Origin: Caballeronia humi
Lineage (GTDB): Bacteria; Pseudomonadota; Gammaproteobacteria; Burkholderiales; Burkholderiaceae
Direction of reading: 5' to 3'
NCBI RefSeq assembly: GCF_001544475.1
Contig: NZ_FCNW02000005.1
Span: 1 to 64,000 of the forward strand
DNA: 64,000 nucleotides
A model generated the notes under the pieces. That model made no database searches. It was not told where the DNA came from and saw nothing but the letters and a program-made list of their open reading frames with translations. Positions within the stretch are counted from its first letter, which is position 1; each line of letters begins with the position of its first letter. The translations under genes and the position numbers were made by a program. This document shows positions 16,755 through 26,214 of this stretch, piece after piece.

Positions 16755-18053
16755 ATGAGCCAGAACCAAGGTGGGGACAAGAAGGACAACGGCAACACGG
16801 GCACGATGGGCGGCGGCATGACGCGTCGCGACTGGCTGACCACAGCGGGCAAGACGCTCGCGAGCGGGGCGGCGGTGATGTCCGCGCCCGCGTTCGTGCG
16901 CGCGCAGGGTGACCAGCCGCTCAAGGTCGGCCTCGTCATTGCGAAGCAGGGCGTGTGGACCGAGCAGGGCGAGATGATCGCGAACGGCGTGAAGCTCGCG
17001 CTCGCTGAAGCGGGCAACCAGGTGCGCGGACGTCGCATCGACCTCGTCTGGTACGACGAGCCCAATCCGCAATCGGCGCAGCAGAACATGCAGAAACTTG
17101 TCGACGAGGACAAGGTCGTCGCCGTGATCGGCGGCACGAACAGCGGCACGTCGCTCGCGATGGCATCGGTCGCGAATCGCACGAAAATGCCATACATCTC
17201 GCCCAATGCGGCCGCGCGCGAACTCACAGGCAGCAGTTGCAATCCGTACACGTTCCGCACGCTCGCGCCCACGCCAGTGACGTGCCGCGCGCTTGCGCCG
17301 TCGCTCTTGTCGAAGGGCAAGCGCTGGCACTTTCTCGTGGCGAACTACGCGTACGGACAGGACATCCAGCGCGCGATGTCAGATTTGCTGAAGCAGGCCG
17401 GCGGCACGATGACCGGCGCCGACGTCACGCCGCTCAACACCACCGACTTCAGCTCGTTCATCCTCAAGATTCGCCAGTCGAAGCCGGACGTCGTCGTGCT
17501 GGGCCTGCCGGGCGGCGATCTCTCCACCTTCCTCAAGCAGTACGCCGAGATGGGCATGAAGGGCACGATTCCGGTGGCTTGCCCGATCATCGGCGACTCG
17601 GACCTGTGGTCGATCAGCCCCGAAGCCGCGACCGGCTACTACGGCAAGCCGTGGCACTACAGCTCGCCGGGCCATACGCCGGCGGAAGTCGCGTTCATCA
17701 AGAGCTACACGGCAAAGTACGGCAAGCCGCCCGCCGACAAGGCATGGCTCGGCTGGTTCTCGACGCGCGGCCTCCTCGAAGGCATCAGGCAGGCGAAGAG
17801 CACGGGCGGCGCGGACATCGCGTCGAGCCTCGAAACCGTCAGGCTCGACGACGGCGCTGTTCCTGCGTACTTCCGCGCCTGGGACCACCAGATGGTGCGT
17901 AGCTGGACGGTGTTCAAGGTGAAGGACCGCATCACCGACAAGTGGGACTGGCTCGACAAGGTATCGCTCCTGCCGCAAAACCCCGCCGATGTCGATGCGC
18001 TTTATGGCACGCGCCAGGAAGTCGGCTGCACGATGGCCGCGCGCGCCGCCTGA
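16755..18053 (+). CDS. ABC transporter substrate-binding protein, branched-chain amino acid/amide type, Tat signal
   Basis: 432-aa periplasmic binding protein. The Tat motif TRRDWL (23-28) lies after a polar Asn/Gly-rich start, with a cut site near AFVRAQG. The mature part has the LivJ-type fold (KVGLVIAKQGVWTEQGEMIANGVKLALAEAG, VIGGTNSGTSLAMASVANRTKMPYISP). AGGAG stands at good spacing before 16755; an earlier in-frame ATG at 16710 has no ribosome site. First gene of the uptake operon for the catabolic island; ligand unknown, and this family commonly carries amides and aromatic acids as well as amino acids. Confidence 0.9.
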   Translation: MSQNQGGDKKDNGNTGTMGGGMTRRDWLTTAGKTLASGAAVMSAPAFVRAQGDQPLKVGLVIAKQGVWTEQGEMIANGVKLALAEAGNQVRGRRIDLVWYDEPNPQSAQQNMQKLVDEDKVVAVIGGTNSGTSLAMASVANRTKMPYISPNAAARELTGSSCNPYTFRTLAPTPVTCRALAPSLLSKGKRWHFLVANYAYGQDIQRAMSDLLKQAGGTMTGADVTPLNTTDFSSFILKIRQSKPDVVVLGLPGGDLSTFLKQYAEMGMKGTIPVACPIIGDSDLWSISPEAATGYYGKPWHYSSPGHTPAEVAFIKSYTAKYGKPPADKAWLGWFSTRGLLEGIRQAKSTGGADIASSLETVRLDDGAVPAYFRAWDHQMVRSWTVFKVKDRITDKWDWLDKVSLLPQNPADVDALYGTRQEVGCTMAARAA

Positions 18054-18092
18054 AATCGACCCAACTGTAAGGCCGGAACAGGGAGTACGGAC

Positions 18093-18962
18093 ATGGCAGA
18101 GATTGTCTTGTCCCAGATCGCCAATGGCTTGGTGCTGGGATTTCTTTACGTGCTGCTCGCGATCGGACTGTCGATCATTTGCGGGCTGCTCGGGATCGTC
18201 AACTTCGCGCACGGGGCGCTGTTCGCGCTCGGCGCGTACTTCGCCATCGCGCTCTCGACGCAGTTCGGCTGGTGGGCCGTATTGCTCGCGCCGCTGCTGG
18301 TGGCCGCGGTCGGCATGCTGATCGAGGTCGTCTTCATACGCAGGCTGTATGGCAAGGAGCCGCTGCTCGGGCTGATCGTCACGTTCGCGTTGTCGCTCTT
18401 GCTTACCGCGCTGATCCGGCTCGTGTGGGGCGCGGGCGGCCTGCCGTTCAGCCCGCCTGCGGCGCTGTCGGGTTTCATCGTCTACGGGCCGCTCCTGCTC
18501 ACGAAATACCGCTTGTTCGTGCTCGTCACGACGGTCGTGATCCTGCTCGCGCTCTGGTGGTTCCTCAAGTTCACGCCGTACGGACGCATCCTGCGCGCCG
18601 GGAGCCGCGATCCGGAGATGGTCGGCCTGCTCGGCATCAACCTGCCGCGCGTCCTGACGGGCGCGTTCGGTCTCGGCGCGCTTCTCGCGGGCGCGGCGGG
18701 GCTGCTCGCGGCGCCGCTCTTGACCGTCACGCCGAGCATGGCGACGGCGGCCGTCATGCCGGCGTTCGTGATCGTGACGATCGGCGGGCTGGGCTCGTTC
18801 GGGGGCGCGGTAGTCGCGGGGCTGCTGGTCGGGATCGTGACGGCGCTGGCCGTGCAGTTCTTCCCCGAGGGCTCGGCGGTGGCGATGTACATCCTGATGG
18901 CCCTCGTGCTGCTCGTGCGTCCGCGCGGGCTATTCGGTGAACGCTGGGAGCGCTTCGAATGA
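18093..18962 (+). CDS. branched-chain type ABC transporter permease (LivH-like)
   Basis: 289-aa inner-membrane permease with about eight hydrophobic segments. GLSIICGLLGIVNFAHGALFALGAY near the N-terminus is the classic LivH signature, and GVRTR-like cytoplasmic loops contact the ATPases. Its stop overlaps the start of the LivM-LivG-LivF fusion as ATGA. Partner of the binding protein at 16755-18053. Confidence 0.92.
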   Translation: MAEIVLSQIANGLVLGFLYVLLAIGLSIICGLLGIVNFAHGALFALGAYFAIALSTQFGWWAVLLAPLLVAAVGMLIEVVFIRRLYGKEPLLGLIVTFALSLLLTALIRLVWGAGGLPFSPPAALSGFIVYGPLLLTKYRLFVLVTTVVILLALWWFLKFTPYGRILRAGSRDPEMVGLLGINLPRVLTGAFGLGALLAGAAGLLAAPLLTVTPSMATAAVMPAFVIVTIGGLGSFGGAVVAGLLVGIVTALAVQFFPEGSAVAMYILMALVLLVRPRGLFGERWERFE

Positions 18963-21493
18963 ACTTCAAACTCGTATCCCGACACCCGGTCGCATTACTC
19001 GCGATCTGTCTGTTGTTCGTCTCGGCGCTGCTCGCGATGACCGGCACGCCGCTCGAACGCGCGACGCAAGTCGCGATCTACGCGCTCTACGGCATGGGCG
19101 TGAACCTGCTGGTCGCGTACACGGGTCTCGTGCCGTTCGGGGCGTCGGTGTTCTTCGGGACGTCGACGTATCTCGTCGCCGTATCGCTGCAACGCTATCT
19201 GCATAACGAAGTGCTGGCGCTGGCGTTAAGCGTGGTGCTGTCGGCGGCGATGGCGTTTCTCATTGGTGCCATCGTGCTCAAGCGCCGGGGGCTCTACTTC
19301 TCGCTGCTCACGCTCGCCTGCTCGCAGATCGCGTTCGAAATCGCGTTCAAGTGGACCGATGTCACCGGCGGCGAGAACGGCCTGCAAGACGTGCCGCGCC
19401 CGATGTTCGCGACGTTCCCCGCGTTCCATGTCTTCGCTTGCGTGACGGTGGTCCTGGTGGCGTGGGCGTTGTGGCGGCTCGTGCATTCGCCCTTCGGCCG
19501 CGCGTTGCAGGCGCTGCGCGACAACGAGCAGCGCGCGTCGAGCCTCGGCTACGACACGTATCGGCTGAAGCTCTCCGCATTCGTGATCTCGGCGGCGATC
19601 ATCGGTTATGCGGGCGGCTTGCTCTGCCTGATGCTGCAGGGCGCATACGCGAACAACCTGAGCTGGGAGCACGCGGGCGACAGCCTGCTGATGACCGTGC
19701 TCGGCGGCGTGCATCAGTTCCTCGGGCCGCTGTGGGGCGCGATCGCGTTCATCCTGCTCGAAGACAAGCTGAGCGGCCTCACCGAACACTGGTGGCTGCT
19801 GTTTGCGCCGATCATCATCGCGTTCGCGTTCTTCTCGCCGGAAGGCATTCAGGGGCTCGTGCAGCGCGTGCTGAAAAAGCCGCGCTGGACGCTCGTGCGC
19901 GATACGATCCCCGCGCGTCCGAGCGTGATCCAGCCGTACGAAAGCGCTCGCATCGACGCCGATCCGAATACGCCGATCCTCTCCGTGCGCGGCCTGTCGA
20001 AGCAGTTCGGCTCGCTCGTCACCGCTGACAAGATCGACCTCGATGTCTTTCCGTATCGGCTGCACAGCTTCATCGGTCCGAACGGCGCGGGCAAGACCAC
20101 GTTCTTCAACATGCTGACGGGCGTGCTCCAGCCAACCGCCGGACAGATCCTCTTCGACGGCCAGGACGTCACCCGCCTCGCGATGTTCAGGCGCGTGCGG
20201 CTTGGCATGAGCCGCTCGTTCCAGATCCTGAGCGTGTTCCGCAACCTGACGGTGTTCGAGAACGTGCGTGTCGCCGTGCAGGCGGCCGGGCGCGGACGTC
20301 TCGGCATATGGCTCGATGCGCACGGCTTGGAGACGCAGAACGCACGCACCTGGTCGCTCCTCTCGGCGGTCGGGTTGGTCGATAAAGCGGCGGCGTCGTG
20401 CGAGAACCTGTCGCATGGCGAGCAGCGTCTGCTCGAGATCGCGATCTCGCTCGCCACGCAGGCGAAGATCCTCCTGCTCGACGAACCGCTCGCGGGTCTG
20501 GCGGAAGCCGATCGCGAGATCGTCGCGAAGATCGTGCGGGAATTGGCGAATCACCATGCGGTGGTGCTGATCGAACACGATATCGATCGCGTGCTGGCGA
20601 TCTCCGATCGCATCAGCGTGCTGCATCGCGGACATTTGATCGCAGATGGCGCGCCTTCGGAAGTCGCGGCGCATCCTGAAGTGATCGAGGCGTACATGGG
20701 CCGTTCGAAACTGACCGTGCCTGCGGCCGAACGTGTGAGCACGCGTATCAAGCGCGCCCCGGCGACGAAGCCGCTTCTCACGATCAGGAACCTGAAGGCC
20801 GGCTACGGCGGCAACACGATCCTCGATGGCCTCGACCTCACGCTCAACGAAGGCGAAGTCGTGGCGATTCTCGGACGCAACGGCGTCGGCAAGACGACGA
20901 CGCTGCGTGCCGCCACGGGCATCGTGCAGGCGAGCTCGGGCACGATTACGTTCGACGGTCACGACATTACCAACAAGCCGAGCCACACCATCAACCAGCT
21001 CGGCCTCGCGATGGTGCCGGAAGGACGCAGGCTCTTTCCGAACCTGACCGTCTACGAGAACCTGCGGCTGGCGGCGCGCAAGGGCGGCGCGAGTGTCGAT
21101 GAAATCTACACGCTCTTTCCGCGGCTTGCGAACCGCAAGGACACGCGCGCGGAAAATCTGTCGGGCGGCGAGCGGCAGATGGTGGCGATCGCGCGCGCGT
21201 TGATGGCGCCGGCGAAGGTGATCCTTCTCGACGAGCCGTTCGAAGGGCTCGCGCCGGCTGTCGTGCAGGAAGTGCTCGATGCTGTCGTGCGGTTGCGCGA
21301 CCGGGCGAGCGTGATCATCGTCGAACATCAGGCCGATATGGTCTTGCCGATCTCGGACCGCGTATACGTGTTGGTGAACGGACGCGTCGCCTACCAGAAC
21401 ACGGCCGAAGCGCTGGAGCAGGACGAGTTCACGCAGGCGAGACTGCTCGGTGTCATGCATGACGAAGCGACGCAGCCTGAGGCGGCGGCATGA
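18959..21493 (+). CDS. fused ABC transporter: LivM-type permease plus LivG-type and LivF-type ATPases
   Basis: 844-aa protein combining three normally separate subunits. Residues 1 to ~315 are a LivM-like permease (YGMGVNLLVAYTGLVPFGAS, RALRDNEQRASSLGYD region). Residues ~339-590 are a first ATPase: Walker A GPNGAGKTT near 372, signature LSHGEQ near 484, Walker B ILLLDEP near 504. Residues ~605-840 are a second ATPase: Walker A GRNGVGKTT near 639, LSGGE near 733, Walker B ILLDEP near 754. Both nucleotide sites look intact. Only the LivH subunit and the binding protein remain separate. It overlaps both neighbours by ATGA. Confidence 0.93.
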   Translation: MNFKLVSRHPVALLAICLLFVSALLAMTGTPLERATQVAIYALYGMGVNLLVAYTGLVPFGASVFFGTSTYLVAVSLQRYLHNEVLALALSVVLSAAMAFLIGAIVLKRRGLYFSLLTLACSQIAFEIAFKWTDVTGGENGLQDVPRPMFATFPAFHVFACVTVVLVAWALWRLVHSPFGRALQALRDNEQRASSLGYDTYRLKLSAFVISAAIIGYAGGLLCLMLQGAYANNLSWEHAGDSLLMTVLGGVHQFLGPLWGAIAFILLEDKLSGLTEHWWLLFAPIIIAFAFFSPEGIQGLVQRVLKKPRWTLVRDTIPARPSVIQPYESARIDADPNTPILSVRGLSKQFGSLVTADKIDLDVFPYRLHSFIGPNGAGKTTFFNMLTGVLQPTAGQILFDGQDVTRLAMFRRVRLGMSRSFQILSVFRNLTVFENVRVAVQAAGRGRLGIWLDAHGLETQNARTWSLLSAVGLVDKAAASCENLSHGEQRLLEIAISLATQAKILLLDEPLAGLAEADREIVAKIVRELANHHAVVLIEHDIDRVLAISDRISVLHRGHLIADGAPSEVAAHPEVIEAYMGRSKLTVPAAERVSTRIKRAPATKPLLTIRNLKAGYGGNTILDGLDLTLNEGEVVAILGRNGVGKTTTLRAATGIVQASSGTITFDGHDITNKPSHTINQLGLAMVPEGRRLFPNLTVYENLRLAARKGGASVDEIYTLFPRLANRKDTRAENLSGGERQMVAIARALMAPAKVILLDEPFEGLAPAVVQEVLDAVVRLRDRASVIIVEHQADMVLPISDRVYVLVNGRVAYQNTAEALEQDEFTQARLLGVMHDEATQPEAAA

Positions 21494-22209
21494 CGGCAAT
21501 CGTGACTGGGGGCGCTCGCGGGATCGGTCTGGGCATCGCGCGAAGGCTCGCGGCGGCGGGGCACCGGATCATTCTCTGGGACATCGATTTCACCGGCTTC
21601 GATTCGTCCTCGGCAGGCTTCAAGCCTTTGCTGAAGCAGAAGGTGAACGTCGCCGATCTGGCATCGGTCACGTCCGCTTTCGACGATGCCTTAACGACGG
21701 CCGGCCGCATCGAGATACTCGTGAACAACGCGGGCCTCAACGGACCGATCGCGCCGGTCTGGGACTATCCGGCCGATCAATGGCAGCGCGTGCTCGAAAT
21801 CGATCTCACGGGCGTATTCAATTGCTGCCGCGCCGTCATTCCGCATATGCGGGAAAACGCGTACGGACGCATCGTGAATGTCGCGTCGATTGCGGGAAAG
21901 GAGGGCAATCCCGGCAATAGTGCTTATTCGGCCGCGAAAGGCGGCGTCATTGCTTTTACGAAGTCGGTCGCAAAGGAATTGGCCCAGTCGGGGGTGCTGG
22001 TCAATTGCGTTGCCCCGACGATGGCGGAAACCGGGTTACTCAATCAAATGACGCCGGAATTTATTGCAACGATCAAGGCGAAGATACCAATGGGCCGCTT
22101 CGTTGCGGTTAATGAAATTGCAAATATGGTCGCGTGGATCGCAAGTGCCGAGTGCAGCTTCACAACCGGCTTCACTTTCGATCTGACAGGTGGGCGCGCG
22201 GCGTATTGA
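21490..22209 (+). CDS. short-chain dehydrogenase/reductase (SDR)
   Basis: 239-aa classical SDR. TGGARGIGLGIA binds NAD(P), NNAG is at 79-82, and the catalytic set is Ser133, Tyr146, Lys150 (SAYSAAKGG). The C-terminal FDLTGGRAAY follows family pattern. It overlaps the transporter fusion by ATGA and is the last gene before a hairpin terminator. It probably oxidises or reduces a hydroxyl/keto group of the imported substrate. The DNA of its last third is less GC-rich at third positions than its start. Confidence 0.9.
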   Translation: MTAIVTGGARGIGLGIARRLAAAGHRIILWDIDFTGFDSSSAGFKPLLKQKVNVADLASVTSAFDDALTTAGRIEILVNNAGLNGPIAPVWDYPADQWQRVLEIDLTGVFNCCRAVIPHMRENAYGRIVNVASIAGKEGNPGNSAYSAAKGGVIAFTKSVAKELAQSGVLVNCVAPTMAETGLLNQMTPEFIATIKAKIPMGRFVAVNEIANMVAWIASAECSFTTGFTFDLTGGRAAY

Positions 22210-22238
22210 GCGCATCTTTATGTATCGAAGAAATTACA

Positions 22239-22264
22239 GGGCGCTGATTGCGCCCGTTCTGTTT
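22239..22264 (+). terminator. rho-independent terminator of the transporter/SDR operon
   Basis: GGGCGC (22239-22244) and GCGCCC (22250-22255) form a perfect 6-bp stem with loop TGATT, followed by the T-rich GTTCTGTTTTCT. It lies 30 bp after the SDR stop. Confidence 0.7.
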
Positions 22265-22572
22265 TCTGCTCTCATCGAACGATAAATCGGTCGAAAAGAC
22301 CTGGGAAATCGTTTGAGTTCGCGGTAATCCATACCTATGAACATTTACCCCGGCTTGTTTTGGGGTGAATCGTGTCGCTTTCGCACAGCATGCCAAACCT
22401 CGCACGAGAAATCTTCTGTAACACGCAGCTAGATCAATAGGTAGTTTCTTAACGGCATACCATATCACTAAAGCAATTCTTGCCTTTCTTCAGACTGTTA
22501 CGTCTCGTAACAGCATCTGGCATTTGCGGACAAATATACTTCGTTCATCCAATCACACCGCAGATACTACCG
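22265..22572. other. AT-richer gene-free stretch upstream of the glycoside hydrolase
   Basis: About 300 bp visibly lower in GC than its surroundings, with no supported gene on either strand. It holds the palindrome at 22495-22513 and is presumably the promoter region of the glycoside hydrolase gene. A short reading frame on the minus strand that overlaps the SDR 3' end was judged spurious. Confidence 0.6.
22495..22513. promoter_or_regulatory. perfect palindrome CTGTTACG-TCT-CGTAACAG
   Basis: Two perfect 8-bp arms separated by three bases, centred about 70 bp upstream of the glycoside hydrolase start. There is no T-run, so it is more likely a dimeric regulator's binding site than a terminator. 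The cognate regulator is not identifiable here. Confidence 0.65.
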
Positions 22573-23952
22573 ATGAAAGCCATCAACGAGACGAATCACC
22601 AAGGCAACGTTGCAGTAGAGAATACCGATTCCAAGGAATCGAAGGTTTCACGTAGAAATTTCCTGTCGATGATGGCGGCAGGCGCAGGAAGCATGGCTCT
22701 CGCGGCCTGCGGTGGCATTGGTGAAGGCGATGGCGAATCGGCTGCGTTGAACGGTGTCGCGAAGGCTGCGACCTCAGGTTCCGCCGACGGCACCACCATC
22801 CCGCCGGCAGCGTCCATTACCGATTCGGCCGGCGCGGTCTGGACGGTGGTGAGCGGCGTCGTCAAGAAGAACGGCGCATCCGCCGGCTACACGAGTCAAG
22901 TGCAGATGCTGCTCTACAAGGGCGGCAAGGTTTATCAGCAGAACGTCACCGGCAACTTCTGGTACTGGAGCGGCACCGCATGGGTCGCCACGACGGACCC
23001 GCGCACCACGACCTCCGTCGCAGCGCCGCTCTTCTACGGCGTGAACGGCCACATGGCGTGGGGCAGCGGCATCTACCAGACGCTTTCGGCAGCGGCGCAA
23101 CTCGCGATCCTCAAGGACCTGGGCGCAAGCGTCTACCGTGCCGACACGGCCGACGCCGGCATGTCGCAGACGATCGCCAACGCGTTGAACGGCGCGTTCA
23201 AGAACAGCGGCGTGACCATCATGCCGGTCATCAATCCGCGTTCGGCGGGCTGGAATCAGTCGGGTACCGAAGCCGCGGCGTACACGCTCGGCTACAACCT
23301 CGCCGTGAAGTGCACGACCCCGCTCAAGGGCCTCGTCACGCACATCGAATGCGGCAACGAACTCGATACGGTCGGTCTCAAGATCGGTGGCGACGGAAGT
23401 GCTTCGACCGACTGGAATCCCGCTTACTGGCCGGCATTCCGCGGCGTGATCCGCGGCATGATCGACGGCGTAAAAGCGGTCGACCCGTCAATCAAGTGCG
23501 GCGTGAACGTGGGCATTCCGATGGCGTACCGCGCGCTGCAGATGCTATGGAGCGGCATTACGCCGAACGGCACGGCGAACGGTGTCGGCGGCGCGGCGAA
23601 CGTGCGCTGGGACTTCACGACGTATCACTGGTACAAGAGCTCGTACAACATCCAGAAAGCGGGACCGAAAGCTTCGGTCGACGTGCTTCAGATCCTCAAG
23701 GACTCGTTCGGCGTGCCGATCTGGCTGACGGAATTCGGCTGGTCCGGTACGAAGGACTCGGCTCAGTCTGCCGCAGATTACGTCACGACGGCGATGACCC
23801 AGTACAAGTCGGTCAAGGACAAGTACAACGTCGAGTGCATCATGCTTTACGCAGTGATCGATGCCAGCTACGGCCTGATGCAGATGGACGGCAAGACGAA
23901 GAACCCCGCGTACTCGGCTTACAAGAACTTCGTCGCGGCCAATCCTGTTTGA
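22573..23952 (+). CDS. exported glycoside hydrolase-like lipoprotein (clan GH-A type)
   Basis: 459-aa protein. SRRNFLSMM (26-34) with LAAC at 43-46 indicates Tat export and lipidation at Cys46. Residues ~81-143 form a small Trp/Tyr-rich domain (LLYKGGKVYQQNVTGNFWYW) often found at the N-terminus of secreted carbohydrate-active proteins in rhizobia and Burkholderia. Residues ~150-459 look like a TIM-barrel hydrolase: IECGNELD with Asn262-Glu263 as likely acid/base and WLTEFGW with Glu387 as likely nucleophile. Polysaccharide cleavage at the outer surface or periplasm is inferred; family number and substrate are not determined. Confidence 0.78.
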   Translation: MKAINETNHQGNVAVENTDSKESKVSRRNFLSMMAAGAGSMALAACGGIGEGDGESAALNGVAKAATSGSADGTTIPPAASITDSAGAVWTVVSGVVKKNGASAGYTSQVQMLLYKGGKVYQQNVTGNFWYWSGTAWVATTDPRTTTSVAAPLFYGVNGHMAWGSGIYQTLSAAAQLAILKDLGASVYRADTADAGMSQTIANALNGAFKNSGVTIMPVINPRSAGWNQSGTEAAAYTLGYNLAVKCTTPLKGLVTHIECGNELDTVGLKIGGDGSASTDWNPAYWPAFRGVIRGMIDGVKAVDPSIKCGVNVGIPMAYRALQMLWSGITPNGTANGVGGAANVRWDFTTYHWYKSSYNIQKAGPKASVDVLQILKDSFGVPIWLTEFGWSGTKDSAQSAADYVTTAMTQYKSVKDKYNVECIMLYAVIDASYGLMQMDGKTKNPAYSAYKNFVAANPV

Positions 23953-23970
23953 TGACAGATGGTTCCGAGG

Positions 23971-24016
23971 TGCGCAGTGCGATCGATTCGACGTGCTGCG
24001 CTGCGCGAGTTTTTTT
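23971..24016 (+). terminator. probable terminator after the glycoside hydrolase gene
   Basis: GCGCAG (23972-23977) can pair with either of two CTGCGC copies (23996-24001, 24001-24006), followed by a run of seven T at 24010-24016. The loop is long, but the T-run is clear. Confidence 0.5.
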
Positions 24017-24084
24017 GCCTTCAACGAACAGGCGAGCGTCGCATCGAAGCGCGTCGACGCACAGGCGGTCAGGACAAAAGAACA

Positions 24085-24309
24085 ATGAGAGATTCCGCCG
24101 AAGTCGGGTACAAGGGTTTTGCCCTCACGCCATTGACGGTAGAAGAAGACGGGTCGTACACCGCGATGCTCATCGTGTGCGATCCTGAAGGGGTTCAGCG
24201 GGCGAGCGGTGCGCTGGGACGCTTTCCCTCCGCGCTCGAAGCGATGCGGTTCGCGCTCAGGTACGGGATGGCTGAGATCGACGGCTGTCGTGTGCCTGAG
24301 GTGATGTGA
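24085..24309 (+). CDS. small conserved hypothetical protein, 74 aa
   Basis: Soluble 74-residue protein starting MRDSAEVGYKGFALTPLTVEEDG, with a central SYTAMLIVCDPEGVQRASG strand pair and a helical end (ALEAMRFALRYGMAEIDG). The pattern resembles small DUF6566-like proteins of Burkholderiaceae; I recall this from memory and could not check it. No signal peptide. The start at 24085 is chosen because the sequence upstream belongs to the terminator region and is low-complexity basic. Confidence 0.65.
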   Translation: MRDSAEVGYKGFALTPLTVEEDGSYTAMLIVCDPEGVQRASGALGRFPSALEAMRFALRYGMAEIDGCRVPEVM

Positions 24310-24343
24310 GAGGCGGGCGACGAAAGCACCGTGACGTGCTTTC

Positions 24344-25141
24344 TCACTCTGTCTCGTTGTCGTCGGTGTCGGCATTGGCGCCATTCAACTCTTTATTCAT
24401 GGCAGCGTCCGCCAGTGTCGTCGCGATCTCGGGGCGGGCTTCTTTTCGCTCGCTGTATCGATCAGTCAGATACGCCGAGCGATCTCGTACCAGCAGTGTG
24501 AACTTGTAGAGTTCTTCCATCACGTCGACTACGCGGTCGTAATAGGAAGAGGGCTTCATTCGGCCCTCGGCGTCGAACTCCTGCCATGCCTTTGCGACCG
24601 AGGATTGATTCGGGATGGTCACCATGCGCATCCAGCGTCCGAGAATGCGTAGTGCATTTACCGCATTGAACGACTGTGACCCACCGCACACCTGCATGAC
24701 CGCCAGCGCGCGGCCTTGCGTGGGACGCACGCCGCCGCTCTCAAGCGGTAACCAGTCGACCTGGTTCTTGAACACGGCAGTCAGTGTGCCGTGGCGCTCC
24801 GGACTGCACCACACCTGGCCTTCCGACCATTCCGAGAGCTTGCGCAATTCGATTACTTTCGGATGATCGGCCGAAACGCTGTCCGCGAGCGGCAAGCCGT
24901 GTGGATCGAAGACACGCGTCTCGGCGCCGAAATGGCGCAGAATCCGTTCAGCTTCGAGTGCGAGAAGCTGGCTGTACGACGTGGGGCGCAACGAGCCGAA
25001 GAGAAGGAGGATTCGCGGGGCGTGCGTTGAAACGGCGCGTGGCTCGAGCTTCTGAACATCTGGCGTATCGAGGTGCGCTACGCTGACGTTGGGCAACTCC
25101 TGCATCATCAAAATTTCTCCGTCCTGCTCGTCAATCATCAT
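24344..25141 (-). CDS. arsH: ArsH, NADPH-dependent FMN organoarsenical oxidase
   Basis: 265-aa flavodoxin-fold protein. The FMN-binding [20 protein letters not shown] is characteristic of ArsH, with [22 protein letters not shown] and [17 protein letters not shown] downstream. ArsH oxidises trivalent methylarsenicals to less toxic pentavalent forms. It overlaps the ACR3 gene by ATGA and ends the ars operon. It has an acidic tail ([10 protein letters not shown]). Confidence 0.95.
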   Translation of the reverse strand: MMIDEQDGEILMMQELPNVSVAHLDTPDVQKLEPRAVSTHAPRILLLFGSLRPTSYSQLLALEAERILRHFGAETRVFDPHGLPLADSVSADHPKVIELRKLSEWSEGQVWCSPERHGTLTAVFKNQVDWLPLESGGVRPTQGRALAVMQVCGGSQSFNAVNALRILGRWMRMVTIPNQSSVAKAWQEFDAEGRMKPSSYYDRVVDVMEELYKFTLLVRDRSAYLTDRYSERKEARPEIATTLADAAMNKELNGANADTDDNETE

Positions 25142-26214
25142 GCGTTGCTTCGGTCCTTCGCTTCGTACCAGCTTCGTGAACGATTGACGATGCCGACCAC
25201 GAACAGCATCACCGGCACTTCAATCAGCACGCCGACTACCGTGGCAAGTGCTGCACCGGAATGAAAACCGAACAGGCTGATCGCGGTCGCTACGGCAAGT
25301 TCGAAGAAGTTGCTTGCGCCGATCAGGCTGGAGGGGCCCGCCACACAGTGCGCGACGCCCAGGCGGCGATTCAACAGGTAAGCGAGCCCCGAATTGAAGA
25401 ACACCTGAATCAGGATCGGCACCGCGAGTATGGCGATGACGAGAGGTTCCTTGACGATCGCCTGCCCCTGAAACGCGAACAGCAGTACGAGTGTTGCAAG
25501 CAGCGCACCGATGGAACACGGGCCAAGGCGTGCGACCGCGCGCGAGAAATGCGCTTCCCCTTTCGCCAGCAGACGGCGCCGAAGCAACTGCGCGACGATC
25601 ACGGGGATGACAATGTACAGCCCGACCGAGATGATCAGCGTATTCCACGGCACCGTGATCGCCGACAGTCCAAGCAGCAGCGCGACAAGCGGAGCGAACG
25701 CCACGATCATGATCGAGTCATTCAGCGCCACTTGCGACAGCGTGAAATACGGATCGCCTTTGCAAAGTTGCGACCAGACGAACACCATCGCCGTGCAAGG
25801 TGCGGCGGCGAGCAGAATGAGGCCGGCGATGTAGCTGTCGACTTGATCTGCCTGGAGCCAGGGCGCAAAGACATGTCGAATGAAAATCCAGCCGAGCAAC
25901 GCCATCGAAAACGGCTTGACGAACCAGTTTACAAAAAGCGTTACGCCAATGCCACGCCACTGGCTTTTGACCTGCGTCATGGCGGCGAAATCGATCCTGA
26001 GCAGCATCGGGACGATCATGATCCAGATCAAAACTCCGACCGGCAGATTGACCTGCGCCACTTCCATGCGTCCGATGGCCTGAAAGAACGGCGCAAACAT
26101 CTGGCCGAGCACGACGCCACCCACGATGCAGAGCGCAACCCAAACCGTCAAATAGCGTTCGAAGAATCCCATAGCGGGGTGTTCGGCGGGAAGCGCCGTG
26201 TCGGTGCTGCTCAT
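25138..26214 (-). CDS. arsB (ACR3 type): ACR3-type arsenite efflux transporter
   Basis: 358-aa membrane carrier with about ten hydrophobic segments. [21 protein letters not shown] contains the conserved transport Cys of ACR3 proteins. It exports arsenite by proton exchange. The start at 26214 (MSSTDTAL) is chosen over a longer reading whose extra 38 residues look unlike family members. It is 119 bp downstream of arsR and coupled to arsH. No arsenate reductase gene lies in the operon. Confidence 0.94.
   Translation of the reverse strand: MSSTDTALPAEHPAMGFFERYLTVWVALCIVGGVVLGQMFAPFFQAIGRMEVAQVNLPVGVLIWIMIVPMLLRIDFAAMTQVKSQWRGIGVTLFVNWFVKPFSMALLGWIFIRHVFAPWLQADQVDSYIAGLILLAAAPCTAMVFVWSQLCKGDPYFTLSQVALNDSIMIVAFAPLVALLLGLSAITVPWNTLIISVGLYIVIPVIVAQLLRRRLLAKGEAHFSRAVARLGPCSIGALLATLVLLFAFQGQAIVKEPLVIAILAVPILIQVFFNSGLAYLLNRRLGVAHCVAGPSSLIGASNFFELAVATAISLFGFHSGAALATVVGVLIEVPVMLFVVGIVNRSRSWYEAKDRSNA

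Noticed and set aside
18959..21493. Possibility that the Liv fusion is a sequencing frameshift artefact joining three genes
   Set aside because: The frame is continuous through both linkers with sensible linker residues, and the flanking ATGA overlaps fit a single gene; still listed as a refutation test.
19226..21499. Minus-strand frame (~757 aa) opposite the Liv fusion
   Set aside because: No recognisable domain; opposite strand has two complete sets of ABC ATPase motifs.
22172..22468. 98-aa minus-strand gene between SDR and glycoside hydrolase
   Set aside because: Overlaps the SDR 3' end and the terminator, has no ribosome site and no signal or domain.
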